Of a stretch of 62,825 bases of DNA, positions 26,104 to 34,618 are shown one piece after another. The DNA is taken from NCBI GenBank assembly GCA_002700285.1, contig PACT01000012.1, forward strand, positions 18,735 to 81,559, read 5' to 3'. This DNA comes from Crocinitomicaceae bacterium (lineage in GTDB: Bacteria; Bacteroidota; Bacteroidia; Flavobacteriales_D; Sanyastnellaceae). The notes below the pieces were generated by a model. That model saw only the letters and a program-made list of their open reading frames with translations, was not told where the DNA came from and ran no database searches. Both the position numbers and the translations under genes were made by a program. Numbering within the stretch: the first letter of the stretch is position 1; each line of letters starts with the position of its first letter.

Positions 26104-27459
26104 ATGATCCCGGGCAACCTAAAAGAAAGAAAATCACGGTTAAAAGCGTTGTGGTCTTCTGTGGAGCAACACGAGCAAGAGATTCTTGATGCGCTCTACA
26201 CGGACCTTGAAAAACCTGAGGCAGAAGCCCTACTACATGAGATCTATCCACTCAAAAAAGAAATACAATACGCTTTAAAAAACCTTAGATCATGGATGGA
26301 AAAAAGGCGTGTCCCTACCCCGCTATCGATGATTGGCACACGACATTTTGTATTGGCTGAGCCCAAAGGGAAAGTGCTGATTATCTCTCCCTGGAACTTT
26401 CCTGTCTTGCTGACTTTACGTCCTCTCGTGGGTGCTCTCGCAGCAGGAAACAGCATCATTGTGAAGCCCTCTGAACATACGCCACATGCTTCAAAAGTGC
26501 TCAAGAAGTTACTCAACTCAGCATTCTCTGAAGACATTGTCAAAGTAGTACTTGGGGGTCCTGAAGTGGCCGCTGGTCTTACAGCATCACCATTTAATCA
26601 CATGTGCTTTACAGGAGGAACAAGTATAGGCAGAAAGGTCATGGAGGCAGCAACAAAACAACTTTGCTCCGTCACATTAGAATTGGGAGGAAAAAGCCCG
26701 GTGATTGTAGACAAAACAGCAAATATGAAAAATGCTGCCATGAAGATTGCATGGGGAAAATTCATCAATTCAGGCCAAGTATGTATCGCTCCAGATCATA
26801 TGCTCGTTGAAAAAAGCATTGAAAAAGAGTTGGTAAAGAAGATCCTAGATAGGGTTACCGTCATGTTTGGAGAACACCCTATTGAAAGTGAAGATCTAGG
26901 AAAGATTATAAACCAACATCACTACGCGAGAATATTAAACCTGATCAATGACGCCGTTAAAATGGGGGCGAAACTTCATCTACCTGGGGATGTACTGGAG
27001 TGCGGTGCGGAGAAACAAAAAATTTCACCTTGTATTTTAACAGACTGCACAAACGATATGGCCATCATGCAAGAAGAGATTTTCGGTCCTGTGCTGCCCG
27101 TAATGTCTTGGTCACAAAAAGAAGAGGCAATAGAGATTGTTGCAAAAAACCCACATCCACTCGCGCTTTATATATTTAGTTCTAGTAACAAAAACACAAA
27201 TTGGTTCATTGCAAATACAAAGGCTGGAAGCACAGCTGTAAACGAAGTTGTGATCCAAGTCGCAAATTGCGAATTGCCTTTTGGGGGAATTCAAACCAGT
27301 GGCATAGGACGCACTTCGGGCAAGTATAGCTTTGATGAATTCTCAAATCTCAGGAGTTTTGTCGTCCAAACATCACGTTTTATGGCACTACCTCTTACCT
27401 TTCCACCATTTAAAGGTCGAGGTTTGACAGTCTCTAGATTGATAAGAAAATGGCTGTAA
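26104..27459 (+). CDS. Class 3 aldehyde dehydrogenase
   Basis: The 451-aa protein is an NAD(P)-dependent aldehyde dehydrogenase of the ALDH3/fatty-aldehyde type. It has Asn98 in ISPWNFP, general base Glu193 in TLELGGKSP, nucleophile Cys227 in SGQVCIAPD, and the EEIFGPVLPV motif. Length and the missing long N-terminal extension fit class 3. The C-terminus (RGLTVSRLIRKWL) is basic and may associate with membranes, as in fatty aldehyde dehydrogenases. The substrate is inferred to be medium- or long-chain aldehydes. Confidence 0.9.
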   Translation: MIPGNLKERKSRLKALWSSVEQHEQEILDALYTDLEKPEAEALLHEIYPLKKEIQYALKNLRSWMEKRRVPTPLSMIGTRHFVLAEPKGKVLIISPWNFPVLLTLRPLVGALAAGNSIIVKPSEHTPHASKVLKKLLNSAFSEDIVKVVLGGPEVAAGLTASPFNHMCFTGGTSIGRKVMEAATKQLCSVTLELGGKSPVIVDKTANMKNAAMKIAWGKFINSGQVCIAPDHMLVEKSIEKELVKKILDRVTVMFGEHPIESEDLGKIINQHHYARILNLINDAVKMGAKLHLPGDVLECGAEKQKISPCILTDCTNDMAIMQEEIFGPVLPVMSWSQKEEAIEIVAKNPHPLALYIFSSSNKNTNWFIANTKAGSTAVNEVVIQVANCELPFGGIQTSGIGRTSGKYSFDEFSNLRSFVVQTSRFMALPLTFPPFKGRGLTVSRLIRKWL

Positions 27460-27484
27460 CCCTCATATTAGTTAATAACATTAG

Positions 27485-28561
27485 ATGCTCGTTCAAACAC
27501 ATTTCCCCAGACAACTCTCAAGAATAAGGTACGATCAGTATCTTGCCTCTGGATGGTTTAGAGGCGCTGTGATGCTCTATAAAATGGATTTGCTATGCCT
27601 TGACAATGACCTTTATTCTGTCGTAAATATCCGTTTAAATTTAGAGAAGTTTTGTTTCAGAAAAGGGCAACGAAAATTGATTCGTAAAGCAGGAAATAAA
27701 TTTAAAATATGCTACGGAATCGCCAGCACTAATGAAGAAAAGGAGGCCCTTTACGCCTCACATAAACATCGTTTTAAAGGCTTTATTCACGGAACGCTTC
27801 AAGAGTATTTAAATGCTGGCTTTCAAAGCACAGTCTTTGACACTCGTGAAGTCTGCATCTATGACGGCGAGAAGTTAATTGCTGTGAGTTATTTCGATTT
27901 GGGAGACAACAGCATGGCGAGTTTGCTAGGGCTATATGATGAACAATACGCAGAATGGAGTCTTGGAAAGTTGACGATGTTAAAAGAAATAGAGTATGGT
28001 TTGGCCTCAGAAATAAAGTGGTTCTATCCTGGTTATATCCTAGATAAAGATTCGTCATTCGACTACAAGCTGAAGCTAGGCAACATGGAGTATTATACGC
28101 CTGCAAAACGCTGGGCAAAAATTGAAAAATTCAACCCTGACAAGACAATTGGACATGATGTTCGATCGTCTACGCAAAAGCTAATTCACGCGTTGAAAAA
28201 AGAAAATATTCCGCATAAGCCTTGGCTGTACCCTTACTTTAGCATGGGGTATATGGGCCCCTGGAATGCCTACTTCATGCGATCACCAGCGCCCATCGAA
28301 TTGGGCCATGATTTGGGAGGAATGATGGTTACTGCCTACTCAACTGAAGAAAAAGCGTATTCTCTTTTTAGAATCCACCCTTGTCCTGATGGCCCTCAGT
28401 TTTTAAATTTAGAAGCCTCTAAGGAGTTTTCAAATTCAGAAGAATACCTCAATCACCTATATCAAATTGGAGATGTTATTTTAGAACACGGAACAATTGA
28501 AGTGCTTTTAGACCAAATAAAAATCTGGCTTAAAAAGCCAAACTACTTGCCACCTGCATGA
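27485..28561 (+). CDS. Arginyl-tRNA-protein transferase (ATE) family protein
   Basis: The 358-aa protein matches the C-terminal ATE/Bpt GNAT domain: RKGQRKLIRKAG, ALYASHKHRFKG, AVSYFDLGDNSMASLLGLYD, SLGKLTMLKEIEYG, WFYPGYILD and FDYKLKLG. ATE enzymes transfer an amino acid from tRNA to protein N-termini, making N-degrons read by ClpS. The N-terminal 60 residues lack the Cys cluster found in typical ATE proteins. Residues 230-358 form an extra C-terminal region I cannot assign. It overlaps xth by 4 bp (ATGA). Confidence 0.7.
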   Translation: MLVQTHFPRQLSRIRYDQYLASGWFRGAVMLYKMDLLCLDNDLYSVVNIRLNLEKFCFRKGQRKLIRKAGNKFKICYGIASTNEEKEALYASHKHRFKGFIHGTLQEYLNAGFQSTVFDTREVCIYDGEKLIAVSYFDLGDNSMASLLGLYDEQYAEWSLGKLTMLKEIEYGLASEIKWFYPGYILDKDSSFDYKLKLGNMEYYTPAKRWAKIEKFNPDKTIGHDVRSSTQKLIHALKKENIPHKPWLYPYFSMGYMGPWNAYFMRSPAPIELGHDLGGMMVTAYSTEEKAYSLFRIHPCPDGPQFLNLEASKEFSNSEEYLNHLYQIGDVILEHGTIEVLLDQIKIWLKKPNYLPPA

Positions 28562-29346
28562 AATTAATAAGTTGGAATGTCAATGGCATCAGAGCCATTG
28601 TAAAAAAAGATTTTGACAGCATCATGTCAAACTTAAATGTTGATGTGATCGGCTTACAAGAAACGAAAGCTCAGGATGATCAAGTGAGGGAAGCACTCTT
28701 CGGACTTCCATCCCTTGAAGGATATGACCTATTTAGTTCATCTGCAATTAAGAAAGGGTATTCTGGAACTGCAATTATCACACGCGTAAAACCCTTAAAC
28801 GTCCAAGCAGGAATAGGGATTCCTGAACTCGATACTGAAGGACGAGTTCTACATGCGGAATTTGAAGACTTCCACTTTGTAACAGTATACACACCCAATT
28901 CATCCTCTGGTTTAAAGAGACTCCCATTTAGAGAAACATGGGACCTTGCATTTAGAGATTTCCTCAAAAAACTTGACGCTGACAAGCCGGTCATTTGTTG
29001 TGGAGACCTCAACGTGGCACATCAACCTATCGACCTTGCGAGACCTGCCCCCAACTACAACAAAACACCTGGCTACACACAAAAGGAAATCGATGGAATG
29101 ACCTGTCATATTCAAGCTGGATTTACTGATACGTGGCGTAACAACAACCCCAACAAAACCAAGTACAGTTGGTGGAGCTATCGTGGTGGTGCGAGAGAAA
29201 AAAATGTAGGTTGGCGTCTAGATTACATGCTCGCTAGCAACAGGATTGTCTCTGACATCTCAGAGACGTTTATATTAAATGATGTCATGGGCTCTGATCA
29301 CTGTCCGGTAGGACTCGATTTCATTCCGAGCACAAAATCTAAGTAA
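28558..29346 (+). CDS. xth: Exodeoxyribonuclease III / AP endonuclease
   Basis: The 262-aa Mg-dependent enzyme of the ExoIII family acts in base excision repair. Catalytic motifs are intact: SWNVNGIRA, LQETKAQ, VYTPNS, GDLNVAHQPIDLA, and GSDHCPVGLD. Coupled by ATGA to the ATE-like gene, it is the last gene of the coaE run. The next gene starts 61 bp later. Confidence 0.93.
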   Translation: MKLISWNVNGIRAIVKKDFDSIMSNLNVDVIGLQETKAQDDQVREALFGLPSLEGYDLFSSSAIKKGYSGTAIITRVKPLNVQAGIGIPELDTEGRVLHAEFEDFHFVTVYTPNSSSGLKRLPFRETWDLAFRDFLKKLDADKPVICCGDLNVAHQPIDLARPAPNYNKTPGYTQKEIDGMTCHIQAGFTDTWRNNNPNKTKYSWWSYRGGAREKNVGWRLDYMLASNRIVSDISETFILNDVMGSDHCPVGLDFIPSTKSK

Positions 29347-29407
29347 ACACAAACAAAATCAACTGAAAACCCACTTGTAATCATATGCTTCTTTGCGTAA
29401 AAAACAA

Positions 29408-30073
29408 ATGAAGCATCATGTATTACTTTCTTTCGCATTCGTCCTTTTATTCCAGTTGGTATTTTGCCAAAGTAATTATTCTCAATGTCCAAATGACATT
29501 AATGGGAATGGTCTTGTTGATGGAGAAGATCTGTTAGAATTATTATCCACCTATGGAATGTCATGTGATGGTTTCCCTGCATATGAACCTTCAATATCTG
29601 AAATACATTACAATCCATCAACGCAGCAAGGAACAGATGCCGAATGGGAATTTATTGAATTGTACAATCCGCATCCTTTTGGCATAGACCTTAGTTCATG
29701 GCGTTTGGCCGACGCTCTAAACGCACTTGTTCCATCAAACACTTGGCTTAATGCAGGAGAATACATTGTTTTTGCAAATGACACCGCTTCTTTTTCTAAA
29801 ACGACTCCCCCATTTACTGTTATCATTCCTTTTTCAAGCAGTTCAGGTTTGCACAACAGCGGAGAAACCATCAGACTCTTAAGATCAGATGGTTCGGAAT
29901 CAGACAAAGTGAGCTACAGCGACTATGGTGAATGGCCCACTGAACCTGATGGCGGAGGGCCATCATTAGAATGGCGTGGCATAAACTACGACAACGTCTT
30001 ACCAAGCTCATGGATGCCATCAAATGCTTTGGGCGGGAGTCCGGGATCAGCAAACAGTACGTGGGCTGATTAA
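29408..30073 (+). CDS. Secreted lamin-tail-domain protein with N-terminal dockerin-like segment
   Basis: From the ATG at 29408 (an in-frame TTG lies at 29393) the product is 221 aa with a signal peptide ending VFCQ. Just after it comes a calcium-loop segment, CPNDINGNGLVDGEDLLELL, resembling half a dockerin. A lamin-tail domain follows at about 55-210 (ISEIHYNP, EFIELYN, GIDLSSWRL, and SLEWRG). Lamin-tail domains occur in secreted bacterial proteins, including nucleases, but no catalytic domain is seen. There is no T9SS sorting domain. Confidence 0.75.
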   Translation: MKHHVLLSFAFVLLFQLVFCQSNYSQCPNDINGNGLVDGEDLLELLSTYGMSCDGFPAYEPSISEIHYNPSTQQGTDAEWEFIELYNPHPFGIDLSSWRLADALNALVPSNTWLNAGEYIVFANDTASFSKTTPPFTVIIPFSSSSGLHNSGETIRLLRSDGSESDKVSYSDYGEWPTEPDGGGPSLEWRGINYDNVLPSSWMPSNALGGSPGSANSTWAD

Positions 30074-30091
30074 GCAAATAGATGTTGCCCT

Positions 30092-30760
30092 TCAGTTTGG
30101 CGCATGGGAATCCACTATAGCCTGAAGTTTATCTAGGGACATGTGGGCCAGATCTTTGACGTTTGCATGCGCATTCTTAAGTGACCCTTCCGCACTTATT
30201 CCTAGGGCAAAAAACCCACCACTTCGCGCAGCCTCAATACCTGACTCAGCATCTTCGAATACAACACAAGCCGAAGGAGTTAAACCAAGCAATTTAGAAG
30301 CTTTAATAAAGACCTCGGGATCGGGCTTGGACAACATCAGATTGTTCCCATCTACAATACCGTCAAACAAGTTTAAAATACCTATACTTTTCAATATTGA
30401 AGACGCATTTTTACTCGACGAACACAAACATAATCTCACCCCCTTTTGGCGCAATTCTAAGATCAATTCTTTCACACCTGGGCGTATGTCACCGGGTCCA
30501 AGTGAATCAATAATTTTAAGATACAATTGGTTTTTCTTCTCCATAAGTTCAATCTTTGTTTTTGAACTTACTTCCAAATTACCTGACCTTAAAATACACT
30601 CCAAACGATCTAAGCGTGACCGACCTTTTAAAGCGTTGTTGTCTACTTCTGTAAAGGGTATCGCCAACTCATCAGCAAGAGATTTCCATGCGATATAATG
30701 ATGTTTGGCCGTATCAACTATAACACCATCCATGTCAAATAAACACCCTAAAATCTTCAT
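30092..30760 (-). CDS. Beta-phosphoglucomutase-like HAD phosphatase
   Basis: The start at 30760 overlaps the upstream stop (ATGA); an ATG at 30772 would add four residues. The 222-aa product has HAD motif I FDMDGVIVDTA, the beta-phosphoglucomutase cap signature LKGRSRLDRL, motif II CSSS, motif III SKPDPEVF and motif IV FEDAESGIEAA. Such enzymes isomerise beta-glucose-1-phosphate to glucose-6-phosphate, often after disaccharide phosphorolysis, but the family also includes sugar phosphatases. It is last in the pfkA-gapA-kinase operon, favouring a sugar-phosphate role. Confidence 0.8.
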   Translation of the reverse strand: MKILGCLFDMDGVIVDTAKHHYIAWKSLADELAIPFTEVDNNALKGRSRLDRLECILRSGNLEVSSKTKIELMEKKNQLYLKIIDSLGPGDIRPGVKELILELRQKGVRLCLCSSSKNASSILKSIGILNLFDGIVDGNNLMLSKPDPEVFIKASKLLGLTPSACVVFEDAESGIEAARSGGFFALGISAEGSLKNAHANVKDLAHMSLDKLQAIVDSHAPN

Positions 30761-31614
30761 TTTAGGATACACTCAAGATGATATTTGGCGAGCCCCTCGA
30801 TGGGTTTTTTAATAAGATTACCCACTTTAATACCTCTCGCTTCACATGCAATGACCAACTGATCTTGGAAATGGTATGCCACACTGCCTATAAAATGTAC
30901 AGGAACATTCTTATAATTCTTGTAACATGCAACATGTGCGTCTAAAAATGCACCAAAACCTTCCTGCAACCAGCCTTTTACAGCTTCTGAGTCTTTATGC
31001 TTCGCAATAAATTTCATAAAGCTTGCAAGAAAGACATTCGGGTTCGGTTCAGTATACGTCTTTCTTGTGACATCTGTCACGGAGAGATTAAATACAGAAA
31101 CGAAATCATCGTGAATTTCATTAGGCAGTTGCTTGTAAAAGAACGCTTGTAACAAACGTTTCCCGAACCAGCTTCCACTTCCCTCATCACCCAATATATA
31201 AGCCAAAGATGGCACCTCCTCGAAGACTTCATTACCATCAAAATAACATGAATTTGAACCCGTACCTAAGATACAAGTTATCGCAGAAGTTCCAGACCAA
31301 GTTGAAAAAGCGGCTCCTTCAAGATCATGCCCTACAGTTATGTCTGCGGCTGGCATTACATTTTGCAAACCCTTTTCAATGATAGAGCACATCTCAGGCG
31401 AACTCGACCCTGCGCCATAGAAGTACACTCGCGACACGTTGGGTGCCAAACTTTGCATATCAGAATTCTTTTTGAGCTCTGTCTCAACAATCTCCGATGA
31501 ATGGAAATAAGGATTGAAGCCCATTGTGCTGAACTGTCTTATCTCATTCCCTGATTCATCGATGGCGAGCCAATCGCTTTTTGTAGAACCACTATCTGCT
31601 ATTAAAATAATCAT
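30757..31614 (-). CDS. BadF/BadG-type sugar kinase (N-acetylglucosamine kinase-like)
   Basis: The 285-aa ASKHA-fold protein has phosphate-1 motif IADSGSTKSDW, phosphate-2 motif CILGTGSNSCY, and YILGDEGSGSWFGK. These are typical of the BadF/BadG/BcrA/BcrD ATPase family that includes N-acetylglucosamine kinases. It lies between gapA (10 bp away) and the phosphoglucomutase-like gene (4-bp overlap), so it probably phosphorylates a sugar feeding glycolysis or wall recycling. The exact sugar is not deducible. Confidence 0.8.
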   Translation of the reverse strand: MIILIADSGSTKSDWLAIDESGNEIRQFSTMGFNPYFHSSEIVETELKKNSDMQSLAPNVSRVYFYGAGSSSPEMCSIIEKGLQNVMPAADITVGHDLEGAAFSTWSGTSAITCILGTGSNSCYFDGNEVFEEVPSLAYILGDEGSGSWFGKRLLQAFFYKQLPNEIHDDFVSVFNLSVTDVTRKTYTEPNPNVFLASFMKFIAKHKDSEAVKGWLQEGFGAFLDAHVACYKNYKNVPVHFIGSVAYHFQDQLVIACEARGIKVGNLIKKPIEGLAKYHLECILK

Positions 31615-31624
31615 GGAGGAATAA

Positions 31625-32614
31625 TTAAAGTCGATCTGCTAGATCGACAACTCTACTTGCATAACCAAATTCATTGTCATACCAACCAAAAATTTTCACG
31701 TTGGTTTTTGAAACTTTGGTCAGTCCAGAATCAAAGATACAACTATGTGCATCTCCAACTATGTCTGCACTTACGATAGGGTCTTCACAATATTGCATGA
31801 CCCCTTTTAATGGACCCTCTGCAGCTTTTTTCATGACTGCATTTACTTCTTCCACAGTCACATTTTGACTCAATTCAGCGGTGAGGTCAGTAATTGAACC
31901 TGTGAGTGTTGGAACGCGAATTGCAAGTCCGTCTAACCTTCCTTTCAGTTCGGGAAGAACCAGACCGACTGCAGCGGCTGCTCCTGTGGATGTTGGAATC
32001 ATACTCACACCTGCAGCACGTGACCTTCTAAGGTCAGAATGCGGCGCATCTTGTAGCATTTGGTCGGATGTGTATGCATGAATGGTGGTAATGAAACCAC
32101 TTTCTAAACCAAACTCATCATTTAACACTTTGACCATCGGGGCAAGACAATTTGTAGTGCAAGAAGCATTACTGACAATTTGTTCAGAACCATCTAAAAT
32201 CTCATCGTTGACACCCATGACAATCGTCTTTAAATCGCCTGAACCTGGCGCAGAAATAATCACCTTTTTCGCACCTGCCTCGATGTGAGAATACGCAGAG
32301 TCGTAGCTCCTAAAAACACCGGTAGACTCAACCACCACGTCGATATTCATTGCGCCCCATGGCAAATTTGCGGGGTTACGTTCAGTCAGCACCTTAATAA
32401 CAGAACCGTTGACAACAATGTCCGAGCCGTCGACAGTGACTTCACCATCAAATCTACCTTGAGCGCTGTCATACTTTAATAGGTGAGCCAACGTTTCAAC
32501 ATCTGTTAAATCATTAATACTTACCACTTCCATATCATCACGCTCTTGTATTATTCTAAATACAAGACGACCTATCCGACCGAAACCATTAATTGCTATT
32601 TGTTTTTTTGACAT
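31625..32614 (-). CDS. gapA: Glyceraldehyde-3-phosphate dehydrogenase
   Basis: The 329-aa glycolytic enzyme has the Rossmann opening INGFGRIGRLVFR, catalytic Cys152 in SNASCTTNCLAP, and His179 in TTIHAYT. The acidic residue at the end of the second strand (SINDLTD) suggests NAD preference. It follows pfkA by 45 bp and precedes the sugar kinase by 10 bp on the minus strand. Confidence 0.95.
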   Translation of the reverse strand: MSKKQIAINGFGRIGRLVFRIIQERDDMEVVSINDLTDVETLAHLLKYDSAQGRFDGEVTVDGSDIVVNGSVIKVLTERNPANLPWGAMNIDVVVESTGVFRSYDSAYSHIEAGAKKVIISAPGSGDLKTIVMGVNDEILDGSEQIVSNASCTTNCLAPMVKVLNDEFGLESGFITTIHAYTSDQMLQDAPHSDLRRSRAAGVSMIPTSTGAAAAVGLVLPELKGRLDGLAIRVPTLTGSITDLTAELSQNVTVEEVNAVMKKAAEGPLKGVMQYCEDPIVSADIVGDAHSCIFDSGLTKVSKTNVKIFGWYDNEFGYASRVVDLADRL

Positions 32615-32659
32615 GACGCCTGTTTCATTTGTGTTTAAAAGAGATTGACAAAGACAAGA

Positions 32660-33631
32660 TTATATAGACAGAATACTGGCTATTCTTACTTCGTCCTTTA
32701 ATGTGTCAATTTTATTTGCGATTGCATTTTCAAAAGGAGTATGAACCAAACGGTCATTAACGACACCGACCATGACATTAACAGCTCCGCTCAGGAGTGA
32801 CTCTACTGCTTCAACACCTAATCGAGAAGCGAGCACTCTGTCTGAGCAAGAGGGGCTCCCACCGCGTTGTAAATGACCGAGCACTGTAATTCTAATATCG
32901 TACTGATCTGTGCGCTGCTTAACTTCTTGCGCCAACATATACGCACCTCCCGATGGGTTTCCTTCAGCAACGATAACGATAGAGCTTGATTTCTTGCTTT
33001 TTTGGCCTTCAGCCAAAACTTGCACCAACCCATCTACAGTGATCTTTGTTTCAGGAGTCATTACAGCTATTGCGCCTGTCGCAATTCCAGTACGTAGGGC
33101 AATAAAACCATTGTGGCGACCCATGACTTCGACGAAAAAAAGGCGATTGTGACTGTCTGCTGTGTCCCTTATTTTATCAACTGCTTCAACGACATTGTTT
33201 GTCGCTGTGTCAAAACCGATCGTGTTGTCAGTGCCGTCTAAATCATTATCGATTGTACCAGGCAACCCAACAATTGGAAATTTAAACTCATTGTAAAATT
33301 TCAATGCGCCTGTGAAAGTTCCATTACCACCAACTACCACCAGACCATCAATTTTATTTTTCTGAAGGTTCTCATATGCTTTTTTCCTTCCTTCGACCGT
33401 GTGAAAGGCCTCACATCTTGCTGATTTAAGAATGGTGCCTCCTCTTCCAAGGATTTTTGCCACCGAACGAACATTGAGCCTCTTGAAATCTCCGTCTACT
33501 AAACCTTGATATCCTTGAAACACACCAATGACTTCTATGTTGTGAAAAACAGCAGATCGAACTACAGCACGTATTGCTGCATTCATCCCTGGCGAGTCAC
33601 CTCCTGATGTAAGTACTGCGATTTTCTTCAT
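32660..33631 (-). CDS. pfkA: 6-phosphofructokinase, with an Asp-to-Asn change in the nucleotide site
   Basis: From the ATG at 33631 the product is 323 aa, typical for bacterial PfkA. It has AVLTSGGDSPGMNAAIRA, GTIDNDLDGTDNTIGFDTA with catalytic aspartates, EVMGRHNG, and GHLQRGGSP. In E. coli the nucleotide loop reads GGDGS; here it reads GGNGT. The Gly that marks ATP-using enzymes is kept, but the Asp implicated in Mg-ATP binding is Asn. The operon starts here, divergent from a NrtR-like regulator with a palindrome in between. The long frame to 33670 has no family support. Confidence 0.92.
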   Translation of the reverse strand: MKKIAVLTSGGDSPGMNAAIRAVVRSAVFHNIEVIGVFQGYQGLVDGDFKRLNVRSVAKILGRGGTILKSARCEAFHTVEGRKKAYENLQKNKIDGLVVVGGNGTFTGALKFYNEFKFPIVGLPGTIDNDLDGTDNTIGFDTATNNVVEAVDKIRDTADSHNRLFFVEVMGRHNGFIALRTGIATGAIAVMTPETKITVDGLVQVLAEGQKSKKSSSIVIVAEGNPSGGAYMLAQEVKQRTDQYDIRITVLGHLQRGGSPSCSDRVLASRLGVEAVESLLSGAVNVMVGVVNDRLVHTPFENAIANKIDTLKDEVRIASILSI

Positions 33632-33702
33632 CTTATAATCATCATAATTCAATCTGCAAATTAACAACAACTTTCAACTTTGATAACAACAAAACGCATA
33701 TT

Positions 33703-33719
33703 AGTGTAACAATGACACT
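33703..33719. promoter_or_regulatory. Candidate operator palindrome between pfkA and the NrtR-like gene
   Basis: The inverted repeat AGTGT-aacaatg-ACACT lies in the 108-bp divergent region, 21 bp before the regulator ATG and 72 bp before pfkA. NrtR-family regulators bind short palindromes near their own and target promoters, so autoregulation plus control of the glycolytic operon is a natural hypothesis. A partial TTTG (33679-33682) to TATTAGTG (33699-33706) promoter would overlap it. Confidence 0.4.
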
Positions 33720-33727
33720 TTCTCGTG

Positions 33728-33735
33728 TATATTTC
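33728..33735 (+). promoter_or_regulatory. Promoter-like box TATATTTC 4 nt before start codon
   Basis: This TAnnTTT box, one base off the consensus, sits 4 nt before the ATG at 33740 in the same arrangement as glnS and mtaB. It lies 8 bp downstream of the candidate operator. Confidence 0.4.
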
Positions 33736-33739
33736 GACT

Positions 33740-34450
33740 ATGGGATTAACAAAACAAATGGACGTCAGTGTCGATTGCGTGGTATTTGGATATGATGGTG
33801 AGGTTTTAAAAGTTCTATTAATAGAACAAAAAACGCAAGACGGAGGCGCGCTAAGGGAAAAGCATCTCCAGATGGCTTTGCCAGGAGACTTGATTCAATC
33901 TGAGGAAACCCTCAATGATTGTGCAGCAAGAGTGATGCTCGAGCTTACAAGCATAGAAAACATTTTTCTAAAACAATTCCACAGCTTCGGCGACCCCAAT
34001 AGAGTTCGGGAGGACAAAGATCAAGAATGGCTTAAAACCTATAGAGAATTCCCAAACAAAAGGGTCATAACAATTGCCTACTACGCGCTTGTATCGTTAT
34101 ATGATTACACACCATCGCCATCTTCATTTGCAGGAAAAACACAGTGGATGAAACTTGAAGAAGTCCCTGAACTTGCGTTCGATCACAATCATATACTAGA
34201 CTTTGCGCTACAAACTTTGAAAGAACAACTAGAACCACATCACATTGGATTTAAACTGCTTCCGAAAAAATTCACATTAAGCCAGCTCCAACACTTACAC
34301 GAGCTTGTTTTAGATAAAAAACTGGACAAACGCAATTTCAGAAAAAACGTCAAGCGTATGGAGCATGTCGTCCCTCTAGATGAAAAACAGAAAGGTGTGC
34401 TTCACAAACCTGCACAGCTGTTTGCTTTTAACCCCGAAGCTTTAAATTAA
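33740..34450 (+). CDS. NrtR-like transcriptional regulator with degenerate Nudix domain
   Basis: The 236-aa protein (ATG 33740; an upstream GTG adds five residues) has an N-terminal Nudix fold (DCVVFGYDGEVLKVLLIEQ) and a C-terminal winged-helix region (about 165-236: LPKKFTLSQLQHLHE, RNFRKNVKR). The Nudix box reads GDLIQSEETLND then AARVMLELTS: the catalytic REUXEE glutamates are replaced by RVMLEL, so hydrolysis is unlikely. NrtR-like proteins in Bacteroidota regulate sugar catabolism using ligand-binding Nudix domains. The divergent glycolytic operon and the intervening palindrome make that operon the likely target. The inducer is unknown. Confidence 0.8.
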   Translation: MGLTKQMDVSVDCVVFGYDGEVLKVLLIEQKTQDGGALREKHLQMALPGDLIQSEETLNDCAARVMLELTSIENIFLKQFHSFGDPNRVREDKDQEWLKTYREFPNKRVITIAYYALVSLYDYTPSPSSFAGKTQWMKLEEVPELAFDHNHILDFALQTLKEQLEPHHIGFKLLPKKFTLSQLQHLHELVLDKKLDKRNFRKNVKRMEHVVPLDEKQKGVLHKPAQLFAFNPEALN

Positions 34451-34618
34451 GGGGAAACTGTCATTGAAACTGAGAGTTCACCATCTGACTTCCCTTTAAC
34501 TTCGTAAAAGAATTTACGTGTCATAAAGATTGATGAACAAAAGCTAAAACCTACCTGTTTTAAATCAATAGTCATGTAAATTGCAGGAGAATTGAAACGC
34601 TCACAGATTTTTATTTTC

